A stretch of DNA of 63,661 bases from Sulfurimonadaceae bacterium (GCA_028683835.1 JAQUHB010000015.1:1-63661), one strand, 5' to 3'; positions 26,545 through 35,418 are shown, numbered from the stretch's first letter. Notes: generated by a model from the sequence alone, not told the origin. Made by a program: numbers and translations.

Positions 26545-28680
26545 TTAAAATTTCACATTCACAGCCATATCGACTGATCTTCCCATTCCTTGGATCGGTG
26601 TAAGACTTGTTTTAGTGTAATTGACAACATCAACTCCACCTAAAGGCATAGCATATGCGAGGTTAAAGAGGTTCATCACAGCCAAATCAAAACGGATACT
26701 TTTGTTTATTTGGTATCCGGCACGTAGATCTACTAAAGTATAAGCAGGAGTTTGCGGTTCTTTACGTAATGAATCTACGGAATCTTTCGATGCAACAACT
26801 TGCATATCTAGCCCTATATTTGCCGCACCTTTGACCTCATCTAAACTTACTTTTGCATGAAAGGGCATCACATGATAAAGTGATCCGCCATCCTTACGCA
26901 TTCCACGAGTGTATCCCATCACTGTTTTTACAGTACCTTTACCATATTGCGCGGTGTCCCATGTCACTGCGTCGCCTGAAAGATCTGCTCCATACATGAG
27001 TGCGTCATTGTTTACAAACCTTAAAAGTTGAATACCTGTATACCCGCCTGCTGTTGCTGTACCAAGAGTTTCAATATCTATATAATTCTGAATCATTGTA
27101 TAGTAAGGTGTCAACTTTACATGCCATGATTGATCTGCTATGTCATGAAGTGACCAAGTCACACTAAATGTGTTTGCAACTTCAGGTTTAAGAGCAAGAT
27201 TTCCTACATAACCCGCACCATCACCAAATGTATTGATCATCGCCATATCCATTGCTATTGGACCATTGATCGTTGCTCCATATCCGCCTGCCCAAGTATA
27301 AAGTTCATAAAGATCTGGGGAGCGTGTTTTTCTAGCGAATCCTGCTTCGATCTCACCTATATCACTATACTCATATTTACCCATCAAAGTAAGATCATAA
27401 TTTTTAAAGTTTTTCTTGTGATCTAAAGCATTGAAATTATTTGCATCTGTAATATCATTATTTTTTGCAGCTATAGGATTATCTGATGAGACGTTGTATC
27501 CACGGACATCTCCTGTATTCATATTGACAATATCAGTTCTTATACCAATATTTGTCGAAAATCTTTTGGTCCACTGTGCATCATCTTCAAGATAAAAACC
27601 AATTCTATCTCTATGACCATCATTTATGTTAATAAAAGTTCCAGGTCCCATACCTCCTACTGAAGTAGAAGCGGCAGGCCACCAATCATCAAGAGTGAAG
27701 AAATCACCATCACTTCCAAATTTCAGCGTATGCACATCACTCACAGGAAGAGTCATTCGAAGATTATACCCTGTCTCTTTAGACTCAGTGTTCATCGGCA
27801 TATTACCTGTTCTTTCTGTCAAGATTTTATTCATATAATGCGCCGTATCTTGATTATAAAGATCTGCATCAATTGAAAGCGCTCCGATGCGTCCTTTATA
27901 ACTCACTTCTCTATTTGTAGCGCCATTTGCCAACATGTCCATATATTGATTAGCAAAGCCCTCATAAAAAACATCTGCTTTTGATATCTTTGCTGAGATC
28001 ACATTCTCAGAATCTATCTTGTATGCTAAAGAGAGAGATTGTTTTTGTTGATTAAACAGAGTGTCTTTGACAATATTGCCATGTCCATCTCTATAATCCC
28101 CAGATTTTTCTGCAAAACCGGAATAACCGATGTTAATCTTGTCAGTTGCTGCATTTGCATTGAGACCAAATCCGGTTGCTGAACCGTTACTATGCTCAAA
28201 ACCTGTCATATCTCCATAAAAAATATAGCTCTCACCATTTGTAGCAAATTTAGGATCTTTTGATTTGACCACTATCGTCCCAGCGATGCTGTCTCCGCCT
28301 TGACTTACAGGTGTCAACCCTGCGATCACTTCCATTGTTGCTAACTCTGAACTATCTACATAAGACAAAGCAGGATTCATGTGATTTGGACAAGCTGAAG
28401 TGATAGTCATCCCATCTACTTCCGTTTTAACTCTTGTATCCGCCAATCCATGAATTGAAGGAAGTGTTGCAATCCCTCCATTATAGTTTGTACTAACACC
28501 CGGAAGATCTTTAAGTAAAGATGCTGAGTCCCCTGTTACATTAGTTGCATTGGGTAAAGTTACTATATCTGAAGATGCTGTGCTTAAACTTGATGCATCA
28601 ACGCTTACAGCTGGTATCATAACAACGTCTGAAGCAAGCACGGAGATCGTTGCTAAAGATAAAAAAACAATCTTGTTCAT
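26545..28680 (-). CDS. TonB-dependent copper receptor, OprC/NosA-like
   Basis: 711-aa outer-membrane receptor: signal peptide (about 1-16), plug domain with LKDLPGVSTNYNGG and GLADTRVKTEVDGM, and a 22-stranded barrel ending in VNVKF. The plug contains SACPNHMNPA (Cys97, Met101) and the barrel contains HYM (His281, Met283). Together they match the CxxxM-HxM copper site described for Pseudomonas OprC. NosA, a close relative, is needed for nitrous oxide reductase copper supply in some denitrifiers. Copper uptake is therefore a good prediction. It is monocistronic, with a direct repeat upstream of its -10 box (28720-28736). Confidence 0.88.
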   Translation of the reverse strand: MNKIVFLSLATISVLASDVVMIPAVSVDASSLSTASSDIVTLPNATNVTGDSASLLKDLPGVSTNYNGGIATLPSIHGLADTRVKTEVDGMTITSACPNHMNPALSYVDSSELATMEVIAGLTPVSQGGDSIAGTIVVKSKDPKFATNGESYIFYGDMTGFEHSNGSATGFGLNANAATDKINIGYSGFAEKSGDYRDGHGNIVKDTLFNQQKQSLSLAYKIDSENVISAKISKADVFYEGFANQYMDMLANGATNREVSYKGRIGALSIDADLYNQDTAHYMNKILTERTGNMPMNTESKETGYNLRMTLPVSDVHTLKFGSDGDFFTLDDWWPAASTSVGGMGPGTFININDGHRDRIGFYLEDDAQWTKRFSTNIGIRTDIVNMNTGDVRGYNVSSDNPIAAKNNDITDANNFNALDHKKNFKNYDLTLMGKYEYSDIGEIEAGFARKTRSPDLYELYTWAGGYGATINGPIAMDMAMINTFGDGAGYVGNLALKPEVANTFSVTWSLHDIADQSWHVKLTPYYTMIQNYIDIETLGTATAGGYTGIQLLRFVNNDALMYGADLSGDAVTWDTAQYGKGTVKTVMGYTRGMRKDGGSLYHVMPFHAKVSLDEVKGAANIGLDMQVVASKDSVDSLRKEPQTPAYTLVDLRAGYQINKSIRFDLAVMNLFNLAYAMPLGGVDVVNYTKTSLTPIQGMGRSVDMAVNVKF

Positions 28681-28705
28681 TTTATTCCCTTAAAAAATAT
28701 TGTGT

Positions 28706-28736
28706 ATTGTAGAAAAGGAGTGTTACAAAAGTGTTA
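28706..28736 (-). promoter_or_regulatory. Promoter of the copper receptor with TAACAC direct repeat
   Basis: On the minus strand TAACAC-N5-TAACAC (28736-28720, 11-bp period) begins 25 bp upstream of a -10 box TACAAT (28711-28706). An 11-bp period and this distance are typical of an OmpR-family activator covering the -35 region. Compare the CTCAC repeats at 35419 and 37797. Confidence 0.45.
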
Positions 28737-28765
28737 AATAGATAAAAAAATATACAACGAATCAC

Positions 28766-28788
28766 TTGCATGTAAACTTTACATGTAA
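28766..28788. repeat. Tandem pair of TTRCATGTAA palindromes between divergent genes
   Basis: TTGCATGTAA (28766-28775) and TTACATGTAA (28779-28788), 13 bp start to start, in the gap between the receptor gene and the HlyD-family gene. This is the only intergenic exact copy of the motif and the only doublet in the window. Confidence 0.6.
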
Positions 28789-28850
28789 GCGATATTTATC
28801 TCTCTGTGATAAACTTCCTTAACTTATTTACAACATAAAAAGGCGAAATT

Positions 28851-30005
28851 TTGTCAGAAACTCCAGAATTACTTAACAATCAAAAAAAACGAAACAATAT
28901 CCTTTTACTTTTAGCCCTCTTCTTCCTCATTTGCGGCGGGGGATATGCCTATTATTATTACACTTATGGGCAGTTTTATGAATCCACCGATAATGCTTAC
29001 GTGGGACAAAATATCGTTTATGTCACACCGCAGACCACGGGCAACGTCGATGCCATCTATGTGAGTGAGATGCAAAACGTCAAAGCGGGAGATAAACTCG
29101 CACAGCTTGATTCCAGAGATGCCGAGCTTGCATTTTCAAGTGCAAAAATGGCTCTTGCACAAAGTGTACGACAGATCAAACAGACACAAATGCTCAAAGA
29201 TGAAGCAAAAAATGCAATATCTGTAGCTCAAGTCAATCTCGATAAGACAAAAGCCGACTTGGAGCGAAATAAATTTTTACTCTCAAAAGGTGCAATCACA
29301 GGAGAAAGGTTTCAAAATCTAGAATTTGCCAAAGACTCGGCTGATGCAAACCTTCAAATGGCAAATAAAAAACTGCTCTCTTTAGATGCCCTACTTAAAG
29401 ACAAAGATATCTCTAAAAATCCTGAAGTACAAAATGCGATCCTTCGTGTACAAAAAACCTATCTTGATCTCAAACGATGTGATATTGTGGCACCTGTAAG
29501 CGGAATGATCGCGAAGAAAAATATCAGTCTAGGTGAAAGTGTCACACCAAATGCAACGATCTTCTCAATTGTTCCACAACAAGATTTTTGGGTCGATGCC
29601 AACTTTAAAGAAACACAGTTGCAACACATTCGAATCGATCAAAATGTAGAACTTGTATCTGATTTATACGGTAGTGATATGATTTTTCACGGAAAAATCG
29701 AAGGAATTTCAGCTGGAACAGGAGCGGTATTTTCTCTTTTACCTGCGCAAAATGCAAGTGGAAACTGGATCAAAATAGTCCAGCGTGTCCCTGTAAGAAT
29801 TACGCTTGATCCAAAAGAGGTAAAAAGCCATCCTCTTCAAGTCGGAAACTCTATGAGTGTAACAGTCAATCTTCATAAACAAAATGGAGGATTTTTAAAG
29901 CGTGTTGCTTCAAAAGATGAAAATAACTTGAACTATAAACTTTACGACAACTCAGACAACGAAGCAAAAGCGCTTGTCAAAGAGATCATTGAGCAAAATT
30001 TGTGA
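28851..30005 (+). CDS. HlyD/EmrA-family membrane fusion protein
   Basis: Periplasmic adaptor of a drug-efflux system. One N-terminal membrane anchor (about 17-37), a biotinyl-lipoyl half motif (TGNVDAIYVSEMQNVKAGDKLAQLD), a long coiled-coil hairpin (about 90-200), and a second half motif (IVAPVSGMIAKKNISLGESV). It starts with TTG and AAAGG upstream. Its last 4 bp overlap the GTG start of the pump gene, the usual EmrA-EmrB arrangement. Substrates are unknown; the outer-membrane partner is not adjacent. Confidence 0.9.
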   Translation: MSETPELLNNQKKRNNILLLLALFFLICGGGYAYYYYTYGQFYESTDNAYVGQNIVYVTPQTTGNVDAIYVSEMQNVKAGDKLAQLDSRDAELAFSSAKMALAQSVRQIKQTQMLKDEAKNAISVAQVNLDKTKADLERNKFLLSKGAITGERFQNLEFAKDSADANLQMANKKLLSLDALLKDKDISKNPEVQNAILRVQKTYLDLKRCDIVAPVSGMIAKKNISLGESVTPNATIFSIVPQQDFWVDANFKETQLQHIRIDQNVELVSDLYGSDMIFHGKIEGISAGTGAVFSLLPAQNASGNWIKIVQRVPVRITLDPKEVKSHPLQVGNSMSVTVNLHKQNGGFLKRVASKDENNLNYKLYDNSDNEAKALVKEIIEQNL

Positions 30006-31519
30006 ATGTTTACGAGCCACTTCGCACACCACAGTTAGTTATCATCACTATCTTTCTTGCACTCGCCACGTTTATGCAGGTGCTTGACACGACGATCGCT
30101 AACGTCTCCATTCCTGCAATTGCCGGAGAACTTGGTGTAACTTCCACACAAGGAACATGGATCATCACTGCTTTTACCGCGTCCAACGCCATCGCAATGC
30201 CACTCACCGGCTGGCTTGCCAAGCGCTTTGGTGAAGTGAAGCTTTTTGCTCTCTCTACGCTTCTTTTTGCCATCACTTCCATGCTTTGCGGTTTTGCTCC
30301 AAGCTATCCTTTGCTTATAGCCGCGCGTGTCCTCCAAGGCGCCGTTGCCGCACCTATGATGCCTCTTTCTCAAAGTCTTCTGCTTGCAAATTATCCCGTG
30401 CATAAAAAAGGACTTGCTCTTGCTTTTTGGGCGATGACGGCGACCATTGGTCCAATCACGGGTCCACTTCTTGGGGGCTACATCACAGACAACTTTTCGT
30501 GGTCTTGGATCTTTTATATCAATGTGCCTATTGGGATTTTAAGCTCATTTATCGTTTGGCAAATGCTAAAAGATCGTGAAACAAAAACGTTTAATTTTCC
30601 TATCGATTATATAGGTTTACTCCTTTTAATCATCGGCGTTGGTTCGCTTCAAATTATGCTTGACAAAGGCAATGAGCTAGACTGGTTCGCTTCACCTGAG
30701 ATCATTATTCTAACTCTTATTACTATTGTGTGTGTTGCATTTTTTATCGTCTGGGAGCTTTTTGATAAAAATCCCGTTATCGATCTTAGCCTCTTTAAAA
30801 ATCGCAACTTTACTATCGGAACTATCACTTTAAGCATCGGATACACTATCTTTTTGGGCGGAGGCGTCGTGTTTCCATTATGGCTGCAGACACAGCTTGG
30901 ATACACCGCTTTTTGGGCAGGTTTTGCTTCTGCGTCTGTGGGGATCTTTGCATTTTTACTCTCTCCTATTGTGGGTAACAATCTCCACCGCCTCAATCTT
31001 CGAGTCTTAGTGAGCATCAGTTTTATACTCTTTGCGACCAGCTACTTTTGGATGGCAAATTTTACAACCGATATCGACATCATCCATGCTTCACTGCCTA
31101 GACTTATCATGGGTGTGGGAATGGCGATGTTCTTTGTACCCCTTACAAGTATCATCATCTCACAGATCGAACCTTTTAAGATCGCCTCAGCGATGGGGGT
31201 CGTAAACTTTTTAAGAATCCTCGGTGGCGGGCTTGGAACTTCCATCGCCGTCTCTATGTGGAGCACTCGTGGAGATTACTATCATGCTATCTATAGTGAG
31301 CAGATCACAAAATTTTCTCATGTTAGCGAGCAGTTTACAACCGCGATTTCCAATGCTTCACTCTCCCCATTACTCATTATAAACAATATTATCGATCAAC
31401 AGGCCTCAACTCGGGCAAATGATGACATCCTGCTCCTCTCTGGAGTTATATTTTTAGCTCTTATCGTACTGATATGGTTTGCAAAACCTCCTTTTATGAC
31501 AACAAGAGCAAAGAAATAA
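30002..31519 (+). CDS. EmrB/QacA-type (DHA2) MFS multidrug transporter
   Basis: 505-aa inner-membrane proton-driven exporter with 14 predicted helices. DHA2 motifs are clear: LDTTIANVSIPAI in helix 1, GWLAKRFGEVK in the first loop, RVLQGAVAAPMMP and the motif-C region GPITGPLLGGYI. Pairs with the upstream HlyD/EmrA-type protein. It begins with GTG overlapping the previous stop (GTGA). Predicted to expel hydrophobic compounds. Confidence 0.93.
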   Translation: MNVYEPLRTPQLVIITIFLALATFMQVLDTTIANVSIPAIAGELGVTSTQGTWIITAFTASNAIAMPLTGWLAKRFGEVKLFALSTLLFAITSMLCGFAPSYPLLIAARVLQGAVAAPMMPLSQSLLLANYPVHKKGLALAFWAMTATIGPITGPLLGGYITDNFSWSWIFYINVPIGILSSFIVWQMLKDRETKTFNFPIDYIGLLLLIIGVGSLQIMLDKGNELDWFASPEIIILTLITIVCVAFFIVWELFDKNPVIDLSLFKNRNFTIGTITLSIGYTIFLGGGVVFPLWLQTQLGYTAFWAGFASASVGIFAFLLSPIVGNNLHRLNLRVLVSISFILFATSYFWMANFTTDIDIIHASLPRLIMGVGMAMFFVPLTSIIISQIEPFKIASAMGVVNFLRILGGGLGTSIAVSMWSTRGDYYHAIYSEQITKFSHVSEQFTTAISNASLSPLLIINNIIDQQASTRANDDILLLSGVIFLALIVLIWFAKPPFMTTRAKK

Positions 31520-31586
31520 GTTTTACATGCAAGGTTCTTTAAGCCGCTCTCTTGTAAAATTAACTACCCTAGATAAAGGATCTATT

Positions 31587-31796
31587 ATGAACGCATTACT
31601 AAAAGAGTTTGAAAGTAGAAAAAGCGAAATAGAAAAAGAGTTGGAGCTTTTATTTAAAGCCAATATGAAGATCACGGACTGGGATATTCCAGAAGCTGAT
31701 GATGAGCAGGCAGCTACGATTTTACTAGCAATACTGGAAAAAAAACTTGATGCAATCCGTGAAGATATAAAATCCGGAAATTATAAAAACTACTAA
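31587..31796 (+). CDS. Small acidic helical protein, 69 aa, unknown
   Basis: Begins MNALLKEFESRKSEIEKELE and is predicted to be almost entirely helical, with a conserved-looking centre (ITDWDIPEADDEQAATILL). AAAGGA stands 6 nt before this ATG; the open frame extends 20 codons upstream but without a ribosome-binding site. No signal peptide or motif. Next to another small helical gene, 10 bp on. Confidence 0.65.
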   Translation: MNALLKEFESRKSEIEKELELLFKANMKITDWDIPEADDEQAATILLAILEKKLDAIREDIKSGNYKNY

Positions 31797-31806
31797 AGGA
31801 AATACA

Positions 31807-32016
31807 ATGAGTTCACACAAACACCACGAACATATACAAAGAATCAAGAGCGAAGTAGAGAAAGCTTCACAACTAAGTGAAATAGAAAAATCTGAGACGA
31901 TCAAACGTCTTGAAGAGTGGGTAACGGAAGATAAAGCTGAGGGAATTCTTTACGAAGAGCTTCTAGAGATAACACAAGGGATCAAACCTATTCTTGCAGA
32001 ACTGGGTCTTATCTAA
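31807..32016 (+). CDS. Small His-rich N-terminus helical protein, 69 aa, unknown
   Basis: Starts MSSHKHHEHIQRIKSEVEKA and continues as charged amphipathic helix. AAAGGA lies 6 nt upstream of the ATG. The His-rich start and location beside metal-handling genes are suggestive, but no family is recognised. The gene ends 6 bp from the convergent sensor kinase. Confidence 0.65.
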   Translation: MSSHKHHEHIQRIKSEVEKASQLSEIEKSETIKRLEEWVTEDKAEGILYEELLEITQGIKPILAELGLI

Positions 32017-32022
32017 AACTTT

Positions 32023-33138
32023 TTACCAACTAAGCCTAAAGGCAGTGCCTTGGTTTAGTTTGGAATCCACCTCAATTTTTATTCCCGCTTCATCACATAT
32101 TTGTTTGACGATACTGAGTCCCACACCAAAACCACCCGCCTGATTAGAAGCTCTCTCATAAAGATCAAATATCTTCGTCATTTTTTCTTTTGCAATCCCA
32201 ATACCCTCGTCTTGTATGATGAAACTCTCTTTCATCAATGTCAGTTTTATACTCTTATTTGGCATAGAATATTTTATAGCATTAGACAAAAGATTTGAGA
32301 AAAGCAGTTTCGCTCTCTCTTGATCGAGTCTCATAAAAGTATTTTCCAAGCTGGAGATGATTGCTATATTTTTCGCCAAACAGAGCTCGGAGTAAAACTC
32401 TATCACCTCTTTTACTATCTCTTTGAGATTTATCTCCTGCACCTCTTTTGGCTTTGTGGAGAAACTCAGATAGATAAGCGACTGATAGATAGAGTAAAGC
32501 TGTTTAGTGCTGATGGAGATATTTTTGAGTATCTTCTCATCATAGACACCCTTTTGCGTCGCTCTTTTTGCACTCATCTGTAGTGCGGTAATGGGCGTGT
32601 TGAGCTCATGAGAGATATCTTGAATGAAACTCTCTATCTGTACCACTTTTTGATGGATAGGACGCATAAAGAGTTTTGAAAGAAGCAAAGATATCAACAC
32701 GATCACAAAAAAAGCTACCAATCCCACCATGAAAACACTCTTTTGCAAGGCCTCCAGCTTTTTATGATATTCATCTGTTTTTACGACCACATACTCGATA
32801 TTTAAGTGCTCCTGCGCAGAGGAGGAAATTAAAATAGATTTGCCCTTTTCCTTGTAATAACCCTCTTTAAAGTTTTGCTTTTCTCCACTTTTTACCAAAA
32901 AATATTCATATCCCTCTTCAATTTTTGGAAGTTTTAAAACTGTTCCATGCATCTGAGCATTGATAATAAGTCCGCCGATAGTGTCGCTGTAGTGCTGGAG
33001 TTTATAGTAAGTTGTATTTTCCAAACCATTTTTTTGAGCAGTGTAATACCAAAAACTAGAGAGTACCAAAAATAAAAATGAGGAACCGACATAAAGCACC
33101 AAAAAGGAGTAAAAAGATCTTTTTTCCAGACTATTCAA
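32023..33138 (-). CDS. Sensor histidine kinase of the two-component pair
   Basis: Membrane kinase: helix 1 (about 11-31), a periplasmic sensor loop of about 100 residues, helix 2 (about 134-155), a HisKA domain with the phospho-accepting His177 in DISHELNTP, and an HATPase domain with NAIKYS, DEGIGIA and GFGVGLSIVKQI. The TTG start at 33138 overlaps the response regulator's end by 8 bp and has GAGGG upstream; a longer frame is not needed. Neighbouring copper genes and shared promoter repeats suggest a CusS-like role, which is inference. Confidence 0.85.
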   Translation of the reverse strand: MNSLEKRSFYSFLVLYVGSSFLFLVLSSFWYYTAQKNGLENTTYYKLQHYSDTIGGLIINAQMHGTVLKLPKIEEGYEYFLVKSGEKQNFKEGYYKEKGKSILISSSAQEHLNIEYVVVKTDEYHKKLEALQKSVFMVGLVAFFVIVLISLLLSKLFMRPIHQKVVQIESFIQDISHELNTPITALQMSAKRATQKGVYDEKILKNISISTKQLYSIYQSLIYLSFSTKPKEVQEINLKEIVKEVIEFYSELCLAKNIAIISSLENTFMRLDQERAKLLFSNLLSNAIKYSMPNKSIKLTLMKESFIIQDEGIGIAKEKMTKIFDLYERASNQAGGFGVGLSIVKQICDEAGIKIEVDSKLNQGTAFRLSW

Positions 33139-33778
33139 ACTTATATCCCTCGCCTCGGATGTTGATGATATGCTCACGCCCCACATACTTTCTCAGCTCT
33201 TTTATCAATGTTCGTATCGCATCAGATGAAGGCAGTTCCTCATAGTTCCAAAGGTTTTGAAGCAGTTCATCTGTACTGATCACACGATTTTTATGCTTAT
33301 AAAGATAGAGCAGAAGTTCACTCTCTTTTTGGGTGAGATGCTCTGTTTTGTCTTTACATGTAAGCAGATGTGTTTGGGTGTTTAACTCCATTGCATCACC
33401 CAGTTTGACGATGTTAAAAAGTCCAAAATGTCTTTTGATATTTTCAATGCGCCCATACAGCTCTTCGAGGTCAAAAGGCTTGCGGATAAAGTCGTTTGCT
33501 CCGCTTTCAAACGCTTTTTTAAGATAGCTGATATCATGAAAAGCGGTTATAAAAATGGTCGGTGTCTCATCATGGAAACTACGAAGTTCACGCAAAAGAG
33601 TGATACCATCGCCATCAGGAACATTGATGTCGAAGATATAGAGATCGTAGGAGTTCTCTTCGCTCAGTGAGAGCGCCTCTTTCATACTGTATGTATGTGT
33701 CACGCTGTATGTCTCGCTTAAAAAATCTATCAATATACTCGATAAAACGGTGTCATCTTCAAGAAGTAAAATTTTCAT
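33131..33778 (-). CDS. OmpR-family response regulator
   Basis: 215 aa. The receiver domain has acidic residues Glu7, Asp8 and Asp9, the phospho-acceptor Asp50 (IFDINVPDGDG) and a KPFD lysine. The C-terminal winged helix (about 125-215) has LTQKESELLLYLYKHKNRVIS and DAIRTLIKELRKYVG. Paired with the kinase that overlaps its 3' end. It is the best candidate in the window for the factor binding CTCAC direct repeats before copA and the Cus operon. Its own promoter has TATAAT close upstream but no matching repeat that I could find. Confidence 0.9.
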   Translation of the reverse strand: MKILLLEDDTVLSSILIDFLSETYSVTHTYSMKEALSLSEENSYDLYIFDINVPDGDGITLLRELRSFHDETPTIFITAFHDISYLKKAFESGANDFIRKPFDLEELYGRIENIKRHFGLFNIVKLGDAMELNTQTHLLTCKDKTEHLTQKESELLLYLYKHKNRVISTDELLQNLWNYEELPSSDAIRTLIKELRKYVGREHIINIRGEGYKFE

Positions 33779-33955
33779 GAAAATATTATACCGACTCTCC
33801 GTGTAAATTAGGGGTTATCATAATGTTTACAAAGGAACAAAGACACTTACTCACAAAAAATTTTTGTCAAAAGTATTTTGACTTCAGCCTTGCACAATTT
33901 GATACTGCCATAAATAATTTTTTGTAAGAAATTTATAAAATTTCGATCTTTTTGC

Positions 33956-33985
33956 TATAATATCCTATCCCCCTCTATAGGATAT
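33956..33985 (+). promoter_or_regulatory. CsoR/RcnR-type operator overlapping -10 box and ribosome-binding site
   Basis: -10 box TATAAT at 33956-33961 runs into a perfect inverted repeat, ATATCCTAT (33960-33968) and ATAGGATAT (33977-33985), around a C-rich core CCCCCTCT. AT-rich arms around a G/C tract are the hallmark of operators bound by this repressor family. The right arm includes the AGGAT used as ribosome-binding site 6 nt before the regulator's ATG (33989). Strong candidate for autorepression. Confidence 0.75.
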
Positions 33986-33988
33986 AAA

Positions 33989-34258
33989 ATGTCAACACAT
34001 GAATCACATCCGGATATAGTTAAAAGACTAAAACGAGTAGAAGGTCATATAAAAAGTGTAATTAAAATGTTTGAAGAAGAAAAAGGTTGTTTGGATATAG
34101 CTCAACAGCTTCATGCTATTGAAAAAGCTATAAGCAGTGCAAAGAAAACGCTGGTTCATGACCACATCGATCACTGTTTAAATCATGCTATGAGTGATAA
34201 TAAGATTGATAGCAGTGCCGCACTCAAAGAGTTCAAAGATATCACAAAGTATTTGTAA
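33989..34258 (+). CDS. CsoR/RcnR/InrS-family metal-sensing repressor
   Basis: 89-aa all-helical DUF156 protein that releases DNA on binding a metal. Ligand pattern Cys34, His59, Cys63 has the spacing of CsoR (Cys36-His61-Cys65), a copper-sensor set also used by the nickel sensor InrS. Extra histidines occur at positions 4, 7, 57 and 62. RLKRVEGHIKSVIKM is the family's DNA-contact helix. It stands 15 bp before a NicO-family exporter and after a self-operator. Both copper and nickel are plausible; the neighbour favours nickel or cobalt, while the ligands alone would suggest copper. Confidence 0.9.
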   Translation: MSTHESHPDIVKRLKRVEGHIKSVIKMFEEEKGCLDIAQQLHAIEKAISSAKKTLVHDHIDHCLNHAMSDNKIDSSAALKEFKDITKYL

Positions 34259-34273
34259 AAAGGAAAATAAGAG

Positions 34274-35410
34274 ATGGATATTTCAACATTAATCACCAAT
34301 GGAGCCAGTCTTTGGTTACTTCTTCCCAGTGCAATCATTCTAGGTGCACTTCATGGATTAGAACCTGGGCACTCAAAAACTATGATGGCTTCATTTATCA
34401 TCGCTATCAAAGGGACAGTATGGCAAGCCATCATGCTAGGAGTTTCAGCTGCTCTTTCACACACGGCAATAGTCTGGATTATTGCTTTGGCTGGGCTATA
34501 TTTTGGGTCCAAATACAATAATGATGCGATTGAACCATATCTTCAAATCATTTCAGCAGTTATTGTCATAGGTATTGCAGTGTGGATGTTTTATCAAACA
34601 TATAGAAACCAACATGCTTGTTTTCATTCTCATTGTGACGATTCACATGATCATGCTCATCATGATGACCATGATCACCATGATGCAGAGTTTGAGATTA
34701 AAACAAATTATGGTCAATTAAATCTATCCATCTTTGAGCAAAATCAACCGCCAAAATTTAGAATAACTGGAGAAATACTTGGTACTGCAAACTCTGATAG
34801 CATAACTGTAATCACAGATAGAGCTGATGGTAAAACTCAAATCTTTGCATTTAAGACTCATAAAGATTTTTTAGAATCTATTGATGCTATACCTGAACCA
34901 CATGAGTTTGTTGCAAGAGTTCAAATTGTTACTCAAAATGAAAATATCGATACTTATGATATTGAGTTTTTAGAACACAACCACGAGCATGTGCATGAAG
35001 AACTACAAGGACTAGATATAACCTCTCCTGGCTATCAAGATGCCCATGAGCTAGCCCATGCTAATGACATCAGAAAAAGATTTGCCAATAAAGAAGTAAC
35101 AAATTCCCAAATCCTCTTGTTTGGTTTGACTGGTGGGCTTATACCTTGTCCTGCAACCATTACTGTTTTACTTTTATGTCTGCAACTCAAAAAAATAAGT
35201 CTTGGCGTTGCTTTGGTTCTTGGATTTAGTATCGGTTTAGCTTTAACATTGGTCTTAACAGGTGTGGTAGCTGCGTTAAGTGTACATTATATGTCAAAGA
35301 GATTCACAGGATTTGGTGACATAGTAAGAAAAGCACCATATTTTTCAAGTGTTTTAATATTTGGCATAGGCGCCTATCTTGGATATGAGGGATTAATGCA
35401 TTTGCAATAA
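34274..35410 (+). CDS. NicO/RcnA-family nickel-cobalt exporter with His-rich loop and inserted domain
   Basis: 378-aa inner-membrane protein. The first three helices include ALHGLEPGHSKTM, the metal-handling motif, and the C-terminal helices include GGLIPCPATITVLLLC. Between them is a loop beginning with a histidine/aspartate stretch (HSHCDDSHDHAHHDDHDHHD) followed by about 100 residues of beta-rich sequence and a second His cluster (EHNHEHVHEE). E. coli RcnA has a His-rich loop but not such a large extra region. Probably exports nickel or cobalt under control of the repressor just upstream. Confidence 0.88.
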   Translation: MDISTLITNGASLWLLLPSAIILGALHGLEPGHSKTMMASFIIAIKGTVWQAIMLGVSAALSHTAIVWIIALAGLYFGSKYNNDAIEPYLQIISAVIVIGIAVWMFYQTYRNQHACFHSHCDDSHDHAHHDDHDHHDAEFEIKTNYGQLNLSIFEQNQPPKFRITGEILGTANSDSITVITDRADGKTQIFAFKTHKDFLESIDAIPEPHEFVARVQIVTQNENIDTYDIEFLEHNHEHVHEELQGLDITSPGYQDAHELAHANDIRKRFANKEVTNSQILLFGLTGGLIPCPATITVLLLCLQLKKISLGVALVLGFSIGLALTLVLTGVVAALSVHYMSKRFTGFGDIVRKAPYFSSVLIFGIGAYLGYEGLMHLQ

Positions 35411-35418
35411 AATTACTC

